Positions 1 to 13,537 of a stretch of DNA of 64,000 nucleotides are shown one piece after another. The translations under genes were made by a program, and so were the position numbers. This stretch comes from Auanema rhodensis (lineage: Eukaryota > Nematoda > Chromadorea > Rhabditida > Rhabditidae): the NCBI GenBank assembly GCA_964057225.1, contig OZ059894.1, forward strand, positions 16,212,476-16,276,475, written 5' to 3'. Below the pieces are notes generated by a model. The model ran no database searches. It saw only the letters and a list, made by a program, of their open reading frames with translations, and was not told where the DNA came from. Each line of letters starts with the position of its first letter. Within the stretch, counting starts at the first letter, position 1.

Positions 1-1626
1 AAACAGAATATTAGATGTTGAAATACTGTGAATGGTTCAGAATCCAGATGTTAGACAAGTTGTTTTGAAAAGTTGTAACCTAGGGTAAGAAAAGTAAAAG
101 AATTCTCTTTATCTCTCTCTTTCTTTCTTTCTTTTTACTTTCCAACTTCCCTCTCCCTCTAGCTCACTCTTCTTTTCTCTCTTTAGCAAGTTATATATAG
201 ATGATAAAAGTATAAAATACAAGATTTTTAAAAAAAACATTTAAAAGGTCTTATAAGGGTAAGGATCAGATGATGTCATATCATTTAATAATGTATATTT
301 GCTAAAGATATTTATCATATTTTGACATTATTAAAATTTTAAAAATTTAAGGAATTTATTTAGAAATGTAAATTGATTAGATAGAATTTAACAGCCAATA
401 TGATATAGATTTGAAATTTAAATGAATATAATTAAAGAAATTAACCTCATATAGAGAAATGAAGAAGAAGAATAGTTTATAGAAGTTAATATAATTTTGA
501 GAAATAAAGATTTAGAAAAAAAAAGAAAAATAATGTCATATGATCATAGCTGACTATTTCATTTCCTTATCGTCATCATCATCATACATCTAACATTGAA
601 AAGGCTAAAAATGTATTCATATATGAGAAGAGGATGAGGAGATATGAATGACAGGAAAGATAAAGTTCTAAAAATGACTAACAAACTTTTACGGAAATAA
701 GAAACTTTTGAATAAATAAACGGAAAAAATATGACAGGATGACGATAGGATGTGAATTCTAAATTTTTATAGAATTGCAGGACAGAATATGATGATGATG
801 AAGAAGAAGATGAGATGAAAATGAGAAGAAGAAGACAAATTGAATAGGAGATTATTCTTATATATATATATATATGTTTATTTGTGTTGAATATGTGTTC
901 TCTGTCTTATAACAGATTTTTTTGAATTTATATGTATGTAGGCGGTAAGTGAGATCAACTCTATAAACACAAAGTATTCGTCTTTAAGTGTTATTTCTCA
1001 TCAATGATGTACTGAATATAAATGTTCACAAAACGTTTAAACATCTTCTTGATTGATTACTTTCTTCATTCAATATAATAGTTGACTAAATGGGCAAAAT
1101 ATAGAATTATGTGAATGGGGGTGGTAGTAAGCACAATCAAGGACTACACTATATTATCTCAAACGTTTCCTCATGCTCGAACACAAAAAATAGGGCAAAA
1201 GTGTAAAAAATCTTTGCAGAAAACGGATTTACTGTTTGGATTTAGAAAGCTCATACACTTTCTTTTCTGATCATGTGTTATTGTATGCGTAGAAAGTGAA
1301 AGCAACATTCTCATAAACAGCATTAATAGATTTTGAGAATAGATTTTAATTAGAAAAATGATTTTACTTTAAATTTGAACTTCAAATCTTATCTATATGA
1401 TATTAACTATAAATATATAATCTTGGTACTACCATATAATAACTATAATATACATTATAAGTATATATATATATAGAAATATATATATATATATATATAT
1501 ACATATAATATACAAATTATTAAAATTTTGAACATAATTAAGTTTTTATTTGCAGAAAATTTTAATATTTTCACCTAATCAAATGGAAATTATATAATTT
1601 AATTGAGCCAACAAAAAACTATTGAG
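1..1626. other. Gene-free AT-rich stretch
   Basis: No exon with family similarity was seen on either strand. The stretch holds a pyrimidine-rich run (about 110-180), several GAA/GAT-rich patches (about 770-840) and TA dinucleotide runs near 863-876 and 1461-1502. It lies downstream of the kinase gene at 1627-3638. Nothing else could be supported. Confidence 0.6.
1461..1502. repeat. TA dinucleotide microsatellite
   Basis: An interrupted run of alternating T and A spans this interval, broken once near 1475-1480. It lies just downstream of the stop codon end of the phosphatidylinositol 4-kinase gene. Confidence 0.8.
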
Positions 1627-3638
<2,012 letters not shown>

Positions 3639-4848
3639 CTAGTAACACTAAACAATTTTTTTTGAATAATTTATTTCAAATGAATGTTTGTGGCTCTCTG
3701 TAGAAACAGAAAATAAGAGGATGAACCTTCATGCAAATGAATATGACCGGTTCTTTCAAAATGTTATTCAAAAATGAAATGAAAATCATTTTAAAAAATA
3801 CACCAACATTACGTCAGAATGGCAAATAGTTTTAAGAATCATAATGTAATAAAGTATAATTTTTAAGTTTTTAGCTTATTTTAATTAAAATTGTAAAGAA
3901 AAATATAGCGCAATTGATTATAGTCTTGAAATCTCATTCAGAAATTTGTAATTTTCAACCGAAAATAGATAATTGTTTGTTTTTTGCAAACAGAAAAAAA
4001 AAGAACAACGAGAGGATTATTTCATAGAATGGACTTTTCTGTTAATTTTTTTATTTTTCATATGATTGAGCTTGAGGGAGGAAGAAGAGAGGGGATGACT
4101 AAAAATAAGTGGTAGCAAGCTTGCAATAGCATTATTTGAAAATTGTTTTGTTACAATTTGTAAACAATAGAATATTTTATATTAATCAAAATACTTTTAA
4201 TGCATATAACAGTCAGTTATTATAATCTGAAGATGTTTTTTGATCTGAGAAAAGACTTGTTCCTTGTTCTGAATAATCTTTTAATTTCAATATTCAATTT
4301 TCAATATCACGAATAGCAATCTATACAGTAGATATAGATAGAGATATAAGAAGAATTTTAATTTTAGCCAATTGTTTCTTTTAACTCTTTTTTTGTAGCT
4401 TCTCTCTCACCTGCAGGTGATTAAACAGGAAAGGGCGATAAAGCCACGCAATGAACGTTTCTATTTTTGAAGATTAAACATTGAATCATAAAAGAGTTGA
4501 ATGAACACAAGAAAAACATATATATATATATATATAAATAAATATTTATATTTAAGCACATTTATACATTTATAATTACATTTGTAATATTATTAAACTA
4601 GATTTTCTATAATTTACAAGGCACACTTTTTGAACTGAAGCACAAATCACAGTAGAACGACAGAATGAGAACGTCACGACGAAAAAAAAAATTAACTGAG
4701 CAGTAGAAACCGAGACAATATAGTAAAAAATCACTTTTTATGATAAATAGAAGAGAAATAATAGGACTTTTTAGAACAGAGAATAATTAATTGAATATAA
4801 ATCTTCTTTAAAAATGAAAAAAGCAAGAAGAAATAGAAAATACACACA
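3639..4848. other. Intergenic region between two minus-strand genes
   Basis: This is the 5' flank of the PI4K gene and the 3' flank of the CCDC9-like gene. It is AT-rich with no recognisable exon. A 14-base perfect palindrome sits at 4407-4420 and a TA run near 4520-4537. Confidence 0.55.
4407..4420. promoter_or_regulatory. Perfect 14-base palindrome with paired E-boxes
   Basis: The sequence TCACCTGCAGGTGA is its own reverse complement and contains CACCTG and CAGGTG E-box hexamers sharing the central bases. E-boxes of this type bind bHLH or zinc-finger (Snail/ZEB) factors in animals. It stands out in AT-rich intergenic DNA about 770 bases upstream of the PI4K start. A regulatory role is inferred only. 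Confidence 0.3.
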
Positions 4849-6348
4849 TTAGGATGATACCTCTAAGGTTAATACTTTTTCTTTTACCACTTTGATAACA
4901 TTCTGATTTGCATCCTGATTACATTCTTCTTCATTTTCAAGAACTTTCTCTTGTTTTTGTCCTTCTTCTTCATGTTCTTCCTCAGATTTTAATTGTTCTT
5001 GAATTTCATCTTGCTCATCAGCTTCAAGATTTTCTTCGACCTCATGATTGTCATCAATATCTTTATTGGAGATTTCCTCTGCAAAAATTATATAAGATAA
5101 GTTTTATAAAAAATTATTATGAAATACCTTCCGATTTGAGTTCATTTGGATGAGTTTCATTCAAATGTTCATCTGTTTCAGGTACATCGAAAGAGTTCTC
5201 AGCTTCTTGCTTTAAACGTCTTTTCTCACATCTTTCCAAATATTCAATCTTATCAATAGCTTTTTTGATAATTAATTTGATTACATGACGATCATCATTA
5301 TGTGATTTACGTTCCTTTAATTATTTACATTAGCTTTGTCCTTAATACTTAGTCTCTTAACCTTATTATTTGTGTTTTCACCAGATTTCTCTTTCTTTGC
5401 TGAAGAAGTTTTCTGCTGTTGTTGTTTCTGCTTTGGATTTTGTTGTTGATTACCAGGAATACTCTAAGCAATTAATCTCTTTTAAAGATAAATATTAAAT
5501 ATAATGATACCTTCTCGTTTACTACTTTAACTTTCAAATCTTTTCCTTTTTTCGTGACTTCCCTTACATCAGCATTTGGACGAGATTTTCCTCCTCCGCG
5601 TGCATTACGGTTTCCAGCATTCTCTCTCTCTTTTCCATCAAATGAAAGAGTTAAACGTCCCCCTAATCGGCTTCCTTTTGGCTGAAATGACAAGATCGAA
5701 TGAATGTTTTGTTGTATTTCTCCAATACCAAATCTGGTTGATTGCGAGGTTTATTGTTATGCGAATTTCCACGACCTCCTCCAGATTTTCCACGGCCTCC
5801 ACGTCCAGCTAAGCGATTGCTTAGCTCAATAGAAGGAACATTTTCTCTCCATGTATCAGCTCTCAAATACAATTTTAATATATTATATGTTGTGTTGTAT
5901 TTAATATCATAATACTTCGAAAAACATTTTTGAAAATATTAAAAGCTCACGAAGTTTTTCCTTGATCCCATTCTCTGCTCCACTCGCCTTTCTTAGGGTT
6001 CGAAGTTGGTGATTCAGCTGCTGGCTAAAGTCAATAACATACATAAAATCTTTCAAATATTTTCAATATTGTATTGAAAAAAATGAAAAAAATGTTTTCT
6101 CTCATAACATATTGATTTGAATTTTTCGAGAATTAAGTAGAAACCTTGGCTATTTCTCTTGGCTCTTCCCCAGCAAATTTAGCTCTGTCCTCTTCCACCT
6201 CCTGGAGAAAAATGAATAAATATCCAATTGCAACAGTTTTCTAAACCCTAGTCCTTTCGACAATTTTTTGGTTTTTTTCCCTTATTTGAGCAATTTTTCT
6301 ATCAAGTTCTTCCTCTTCTTCTTTAGTCCTTTTCTTCTCGCGGTCCAT
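4849..6348 (-). CDS. CCDC9-like RGG/acidic coiled-coil protein
   Basis: The N terminus is a charged helix: ELDRKIAQIREKNQKIVER, then across an intron EVEEDRAKFAGEE. This closely resembles the start of vertebrate CCDC9 (a DKRI-LRRKNE helix followed by QEIEEDRKKAE). Next come a GEWSREWDQGK segment, an arginine/glycine-rich stretch (LAGRGGRGKSGGGRGN and a later RNARGGGKSR) suited to RNA binding, a glutamine/lysine-rich stretch, and a very acidic tail ending in LTLEVSS. CCDC9 is an exon-junction-complex associated RNA-binding protein in vertebrates; that role here is inference. The start ATG follows a TTTCTCATTTAG acceptor by two bases, and the upstream frame is closed. It could alternatively be called a HABP4/SERBP-like RGG protein, but the N-terminal helix favours CCDC9. 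Roughly eight small exons. Confidence 0.7.
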
Positions 6349-9300
6349 TTCTAAATGAGAAACTTGAAATCCGCGAAATATAACTCCAACATGGAACTAA
6401 TAAAGTAAAAACAAAGTTCACTTAAAGATAGTAAATAGTAAAAAGAAGATGAGAACTGAGAAATTGAAGTACGTATGAATATAATATCTTTTTGACTTAA
6501 ATATCATTTAAAAATACTAATATATATTGAGAACTATCTTATAAATAGAGGGATATAGCAAAGGAAAAATTAAAAAAAAGGTTTGGCAACTAATAGGAAA
6601 TCGATTTTCATCAGCTCTCTCTCGATTTCTCTCTATCATTCGATGACACAGTCAGACGAAAAACTTTTTTCGATTGTCAAATTGCATCCATAAAAGTATT
6701 TCAGGTAGAGAGATAAGATAAAAATATATTTCTTATTATTATTAAAATATTATTTTTCCTTTTTCTAAAACGACAAATAGATGAAGCAGTATTTTCACAA
6801 AGAAAAACTGACCAAAGGATTAGGTGATTTCTAATTTTCTTGCAGTTCTTTCTCTCGTTTTCGATTTTCAGTTCCTTTGCACGCATGGAATGACCGTTCG
6901 GACACTTCCGAACTTTCAGATCAATACAAATCTCTTTCCCTTTTCTTTCTTTTCTCTCTTTCTTTTTCCTCGTCTATCTTCCCGTTTTTCTCTTAATCTT
7001 GCTCGTTTTATCACTTTTTCTCTCACTTGTTCTCTTCATTAGCAGAATCTTTCTTGACCGTCGTATACTTGTCGTTTGATCCGTATAATCTATCATCTGT
7101 ACTAAAGTCTTACAACACAATAGGCTAAAATCTGTTTGCAAAATGTACAATTATACTAAACAATTCGATATTTCTTGTTATATCAATAATTTATACAAAA
7201 TTTTTGAACTTTAAAAATCAATTGCGTATTGATCCAAATCGAAATTATTGATTTATATCGTTGTGGAACCTCATGTTAAATTGGGGTTGACTAGTGAATA
7301 GAAAGGAAAGAAGTAGCCCAAAGATTTTACAGACGAAAACAAACTAACAGTCGTTACGACGTTATTCAATATTTAAAATAGCGATAGAAAGCACTTTCTA
7401 TTTCAAATTTCAATCGGATATTTTCTGAATTAGAAAAGATGAAATGAAGAATCAATTATTTCTCGAAAAATATTTCGATATCTGCAAAATAAGTGCTATT
7501 AATTCAGAAACAACGGGACAAGGAACAATCTTTTTAAAATAATTTTCGATTGATTCAACACATTTAGACAAATATTACCTTTGCAAATTTCATAGTAAAA
7601 CAAAATAATCTTTTAGAAAACAAAAAAAAGATTAAGCACTAGAAGATTGAGAAAAAATGAAGATATGGAACAAGAGAATGACTAACCAGACAACAACGGT
7701 AACTTTAAACACCAAGTTTTTTCACATTGAAAGCTCTAAAAACTTGTGTAACTGATGAGGGGAAAAAAAGTCTTGTAGAAAAACAGATGGATCAGTTTCG
7801 AGAAGAAGAAATAAATTCATACAGAATGAATATATAAATTAACGGGACAAAAACGAGGATTGAGAATGAATTATAAACAAGTAATGGTGAGAAGGCTAGA
7901 GAAGTAGAAGAAGGGAAATAGGGTGAGTGAGTGGGTAAGTAGGTGAGGACGCAACAGTCTAGGTTGTTTTCAGTAGTGTTATTTCTGCTCAAAACTTGCT
8001 TTTTCAGTTATGAAAACATGCTTGAAAACGAGGTAAAAGAAAGGTAAAATGAGCACAACAGTTCCATACAACCGAATTATCTAAACTGATATATTTCTCT
8101 CACGTGTAACTCACGTATGAGATGTCATATTGTACGTATAAAAGATAGGACAGAAAAGAGAAGAGATTGTATAAAATAGAGAAACATTTCCGGTAAACTA
8201 TAATTAGATGTATAATTTATCGATTTTTAAAATCATAAGACCAAATATATTATATATAAAATGAAATAATTCACAAATATATGCACGAACATCTGTGTTA
8301 TATCGTTGTAAGTATATATATATATATATATATAACACATGTGGTAACGGTTTTAGTAAACGTTGTATACATGAAACCAACTGAAAATCAAAAAAGAACT
8401 GTAAGGTCATGGAATATAATGAACCGTTCTGTAATTTTTCAAAATTTTAACCAAAAATCTGTTTCGACAGTCTTGGAAAAGAATGAAAAGAAAGATACGA
8501 AAAGCCAAGCGAGGGAAAGCGAAAGCCTTGGCCCAAAAATCATCTTCGCAGTCCGTGAGATTGCAGAAAAAAGGCGACAAACGATAATTTCAATTCACAG
8601 AGTATTCAGAAGAAAATACAAAAAAGGGACAAAACGCAATACGAATGGCTAGATCATGGTCAATATGAGGGGGGATATAGATGTCGAATTAAATGTATTC
8701 GATGAGATTAGTTCAAATATTTGAATTTGTTCGTATGACTCGATGTTAAAGAGGTTGGCGAAAAGACTTGAAAATCTTATAAAAAGTAAGGAAGCATCCT
8801 AAGAAATACTAAAACAGTCTTAATACGATTAAAAACAACATCTCAGAATATGAACAGATAGAAAAGAAAAAAGACAAGAAATCTTGTTTGCTTCTTGCAT
8901 AGGAATTCCAGAGAATGAATAGACCTATGAGATTAACTATAGTATTTATCTTGAACCATTACTACTTACTAACATAAGTATGTACATAGATATCTTTCGT
9001 AATATATATTATTATTTAGTTTAATTAAGAAATTTTAAAAGAAATTAGTATTCAAACAAATAATTTTGGAAAACAAAAAGAGAGAGAAGCATTGATATTC
9101 TTTGAAAAATGATGACATGCTATTACATATTATTTGAAAATATATGTCATAATCTACGAATAGATCTGGAGAAACAGGCAATGGTTAAATCTTATTATAG
9201 AAAAGGTAAGCAATAATCAGATTGAAAAATGAAGTTTGAAAGAAGAAAAAATAAAAGAAAAATGCTAGCAGAACCATGAATATAATGAAAGTAACAGAAG

Positions 9301-11518
9301 AGTAAAAGTAACAAGAGGATACCGAACAAACAAAAATTTGATTGATTTTCGTGCTCGTGCAGCCTAAAATTAAAAGTACTTCCTTGAGAATGAGAGAAAG
9401 AACAAATAATATTTATATTTAAGAAATGATAGTTAGATAGATATGTAGTTGGTAAGACAATGAAAGAGCTAATGACCTCGATGCAGCCATCTGATATCTC
9501 GGATCTGAGAGAAAATATGAGAGATGTGATCATCATCATCGAAGCAATATTCTGAGGTTTCTGATAGGATTACGTTCATAAACCCCTTATTGTTTAAGGT
9601 TATCATAGTACTATTTTGTATTTTTGTTGAGAATATAATTCTGAAATTTAAGTGAATATTCATATAAAACTTTTTTTAGAAATGTTAAAGGTCTCTCTTA
9701 TCAAAGGTATGGGATGAAGATAAAAATAAAACAAAAGTGAATATTGTTATCTATCAAATCAGTTATTTAATCGAATCTGATGGCAGATGTACATCGCTTT
9801 ATACTCATTTCAAGGAAATGTCTAAACAATGGTTTATCCAATTATCAAGAATACAATTTACATGATCAATCTATACTATCTTGTATGTAATTATTTTACC
9901 TAAATAGAAAATTGTCATAACCAAAGAGTAATACCAAATTGAATAATGAATATAGAATTAAAAATATCAAATTTAAATTATTAAAAAAAATAGAAATAAC
10001 ATATATAGTCACTAACAGTCTAGATTGGTAGACTCGGAATCTGAAAAGTTCTAGGCTAGAGACAGAGAGGGGAAGAGAAAACGAACGAAATGGAACCGTG
10101 AAGCCCGAGCGCTCTTTGCGCAAGAAGTCGTAGTGCAAATATTAAAACAATGGAAAACATCGTCCGTTAGAGAACTCCATAAATTTCTACAATACGACAG
10201 AAATATCGGCTAAATGGTCAGAAATCAGTAGGATGACAACATTTTGCCGAAATAACATTGAGATCCACTGAAGAGGTTAAAGAAATAGCTTTTGTCCAAA
10301 TTATCCTCGCAACTAGAGTATACTCAAAAAGATGATCATAGTATGCTTACTGCAGTGTGATCATAAACGTATATCTAATAAGAAAACTATATGGTTTATA
10401 TGATCCCTCTTTCCAGTTCAAATCATAGTTCCAAACAACGGATTTCAGGTCATTCTTGTATTGATTGATTAGCTGAAACATGCTGGAATTACAGTAATCT
10501 GAAAACTTTTAAGAAAGGGGTATAGATACGAAAGATGCGCCCCCATGTGATCCAGAGGCTCTATTGCGAATTCAAATTTATTTGCTTTAATTAACTTTGA
10601 ACTGTTTATATGCAGCTTTGCGGGAGTTTACTCAATATTATGAAACTTGAATTTTTGATTTTTTTTCAAATTAAGTTAGTTTTAATGCTTTCTAGGAATA
10701 TTTTTTTATTACTTGACAATCGGGTTAAAAGTGTAATTGATTTACAAGCATAAATTTACAAGCACAATTGTACTGTTTTTAGCTTGAGAAATATATCTTA
10801 ATCTATATATGGACGATATTTATGGTTTCGTAATGCACTTATTTGGTTTCTGACATGTTCACAGATATTCTAACCTGTATAAATTTAGTTTATTTTAATA
10901 CTTTTTCGCTTTGCCCTAGATGTTAACGTTAGTTTCGGTTTTTGCATATTTGAGTATTTGTTGAATAAAAAACAATTCAAGGAATTATCAAAGATGTATA
11001 TCTATATGCCCGATCAATTCCAAGTGTTGTTTGTTACAAACAATAGCTTTGTCTTTCTTTTGGACCGTCGAACTGTCCGGCTGTTTCACGGCATACCCTT
11101 CTTGCCATAACATTTTTGGTCGGCTTACACTTAGTCCAACTTTGTTGCCTATGTTTTTTTAGTTTTCACATGTAATGCGATTTCTTTACAATAAATTTGG
11201 GATATACTGCCGAAAAGTTCTAAAAATATCCTTATATCTTCAGTTTTTTTTGTGATAATCGTTACTATCTGTGTATACTCATTTATTTATCCTATTGGTT
11301 TTACTTTCGGGATGGTGTTCTATCCAACTCTATGTTTATGCGCTTAACTATCGTAAAACATTCGATTCAAAATATTTTTTGTTTTGTGCCGTTTAATAAT
11401 GTTATGTTTTCTTTTTTATTTCTGTTCTACTTATAGTTATCAATAGATAAAAAACGATATATATCCTATAAAGACTTTTCTTTGAGAAATTTCATAAACC
11501 CGTTTAGAATTAGCAAAA
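6349..11518. other. Gene-poor 5.2-kb stretch between divergent genes
   Basis: This separates the CCDC9-like gene (minus) from the headcase gene (plus). The longest open frames (for example 8281-8652 plus, with a TA-run-encoded Tyr-Ile repeat, and 9195-9539 minus) lack family similarity, contain low-complexity residues and have no convincing splice partners. A pyrimidine-rich patch lies at about 6920-7040. The stretch could hold distal promoter or 5' untranslated exons of either gene; I could not identify any. Confidence 0.5.
8313..8334. repeat. TA dinucleotide microsatellite
   Basis: This uninterrupted TA run is about 22 bases long. It generates the meaningless Tyr-Ile repeats seen in the overlapping open frames. 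Confidence 0.85.
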
Positions 11519-13537
11519 ATGGGGAGAAAACACGATAAGCATGAAAAAGCCCGAGCAAAGGACAAGAAAGGATCCACGGAACCTAGAACAACTCGCGAAA
11601 ACACCCCACGACTATGTGGATGTCCTGTTCCTGAGCCAGTCGAGTGCTTCCTAGGTTTGTCACTACTTCTAGGCTGCTCTTATAATTGCCAATATACCAG
11701 TCATTATTACAATCAAAGACAAAAAACGAAATTATTAAAACAGTATGGAAATTCTATATTCTCACTGGAATATTTAAGGAAGGGAGGCAAATGATGACGA
11801 TGATGGGGTGATAATGGAATGTTCGAATGTTCATTGTCCTTATGTGGAAACAAAGATTCATATTAGTTGCTTCAAAGCATTTGAGGATCATCTTGTGAAA
11901 TTGATGAGCAACATAGGTTCTATATTTGTGAGCCTTTCCTTTCATCTTTGCTGAGATTATAGGATCAGCTAGAGGGTGGACTGACGCACAACGTAGATGC
12001 AATTTATGGGAGAAAAAAGGACAGTCTTTAGTTGCCAAGGTGTGTAGGAATTACTTCATTCCTTCTTCGAAATCTTTGATTTTGAAAATTGCTGGTATTA
12101 TAGGTGTGCAGATGTCGGTGCGGTCTTGGAACCACTCGTCGAGACGATGAAATATATTATAACCAAACTGTAAATAAACTGACACTTCAGTCATTAGCAC
12201 CAGATTTTATATATTTAGAAAAGTTCTAAAGATGAGAATGTACCTGGAACTCCTGTTTCTTCTTCTAAAAAAAAGAACCCAAAGGCCCTGCCTAAACTTA
12301 ACTTTGGAGTCATGAAGACTACCGGAAATATAGATGAACCATCTAAGCCGTTCGTTTATATTTCCGAGATTAGTCCAAGGGCATAATTTAGGAAAAGATC
12401 AAGTAGAAGACGTGAGATTTCGTCATCAACTGTATCTTCCGTGAGCCATATTTACAATTATGATTTTGAGGTGACAAAAAAACTATTGCGAAACATAATT
12501 ATAATGTTTCGGTTTTAGTATCGTAGGGAATCTATGACATATGCTACTGACTCTACCGCCATCTCTGGTACTAAATAGTTTTATATCTCACGAATTTGGT
12601 GTTTTAGTTGTTTCATTTAACCCTGGTGATATGGATGATAATCTATCGGTGTGCTCGAGAAGTGAAGTATTCTATGACTCCCAGGTTTATTCGTCTTACT
12701 CTTCGCTTATCTGGATGTTCTTTTTAGGAAATATCTCCATCTCCGGTACCACCGAAGCCAACCAAAACCTATGCTTCGGCTACAAAAACTAGTATTTCCA
12801 TATCTGATGAACATACTGAGGTAAAATTAACATTGAAATCCTTTGAATAAAATATGTTTTTTAGATTTCCTTAGATAGCGGGGTTGAAATGAAGAGTAGT
12901 TCAACTACTAGTTCTGAAATCTTTGATGATATGCCTAAGGTTGTAGATACATGTATTATTCTTAATTTAAATTGGTTTTAAAGGAATTATTGTCACCAGA
13001 CGTATGTTATGACACACCTAAACCAGAAAAAACATGGACTTCGAAAATTAAGCATTTGCCTGAAAGTAAGTTTTTCAGATGAAAGTTTCATAGAACACTT
13101 TTATTTAGACATAAGTGCTTTTCTGGAGTTTGAAACAGGTGTTTCAACTACTTCCACTCCCTTAGTAGCTAAACCTACTTCTAAATTATCTCAAGATGGT
13201 AGAGATTTTATTGATATATGCTTTTGTACTATTAGGTACTATTTCAGTATTGACACAAAGTGTAATTTGCTGCGAGGAACTAACTCATTACTATTCCATA
13301 CATGAAGAAGGTTTACCTTACGCTATGTAGAACATTTATTTACTTTTTCTCATTTTCCAGAAGTCGATCTGTCTCAAATTCCCGAATGGAATTTATTCAC
13401 TGGAACCAACTTCGGTATTGGAGAAACTATCATAGGACTAACTGCTTTACCTGGATTCTATCTTCCTTTGAATGTGAGTATTCATTTAAATTCGTTATTT
13501 TATTATTTGTTTTCAGGATGAAATCAGTGTTCTATAA
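11519..13537 (+). CDS. hdc: Headcase (HECA) homologue
   Basis: The second to fourth exons encode the conserved Headcase cysteine-rich region: MECSNVHCP, then HISCFKAFEDHLVKLMSNIG, then across an intron RGWTDAQRRCNLWEKKGQSL, then VAKVCRCRCGLGTTRRDDE. This aligns with CSN..C, MH..CF..WE.HLL..LRS.GRARSW..KQR.QNLW.KKG and KACGCKCGRGHLRKD in fly Headcase and human HECA. The basic N terminus (MGRKHDKHEKARAKDKKG) leads into CGCPVPEPVECF. The rest is serine/proline-rich, and the C terminus contains PEWNLFTGTNFGIGETIIG before a short last exon (13517-13537). Headcase is a cytoplasmic regulator of imaginal cell proliferation and tracheal branching in Drosophila. Introns are tiny. Exon 1 appears to be 11519-11654 and exon 2 to begin at 11779. 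One 42-base intron (12350-12391) must be spliced to avoid a stop at the end of the unspliced frame. Middle exons between 13070 and 13370 are uncertain. Confidence 0.85.

Noticed and set aside
110-180. Pyrimidine-rich CT run at the window start as a possible splice or regulatory element
   Set aside because: Simple CT-rich sequence is common in AT-rich intergenic DNA; no adjoining exon or transcript feature was found.
8281-8652. 123-codon plus-strand open frame in the gene-poor region
   Set aside because: Its Tyr-Ile run comes from a TA microsatellite, the remainder is lysine-rich with no family similarity, and no splice partners were found.
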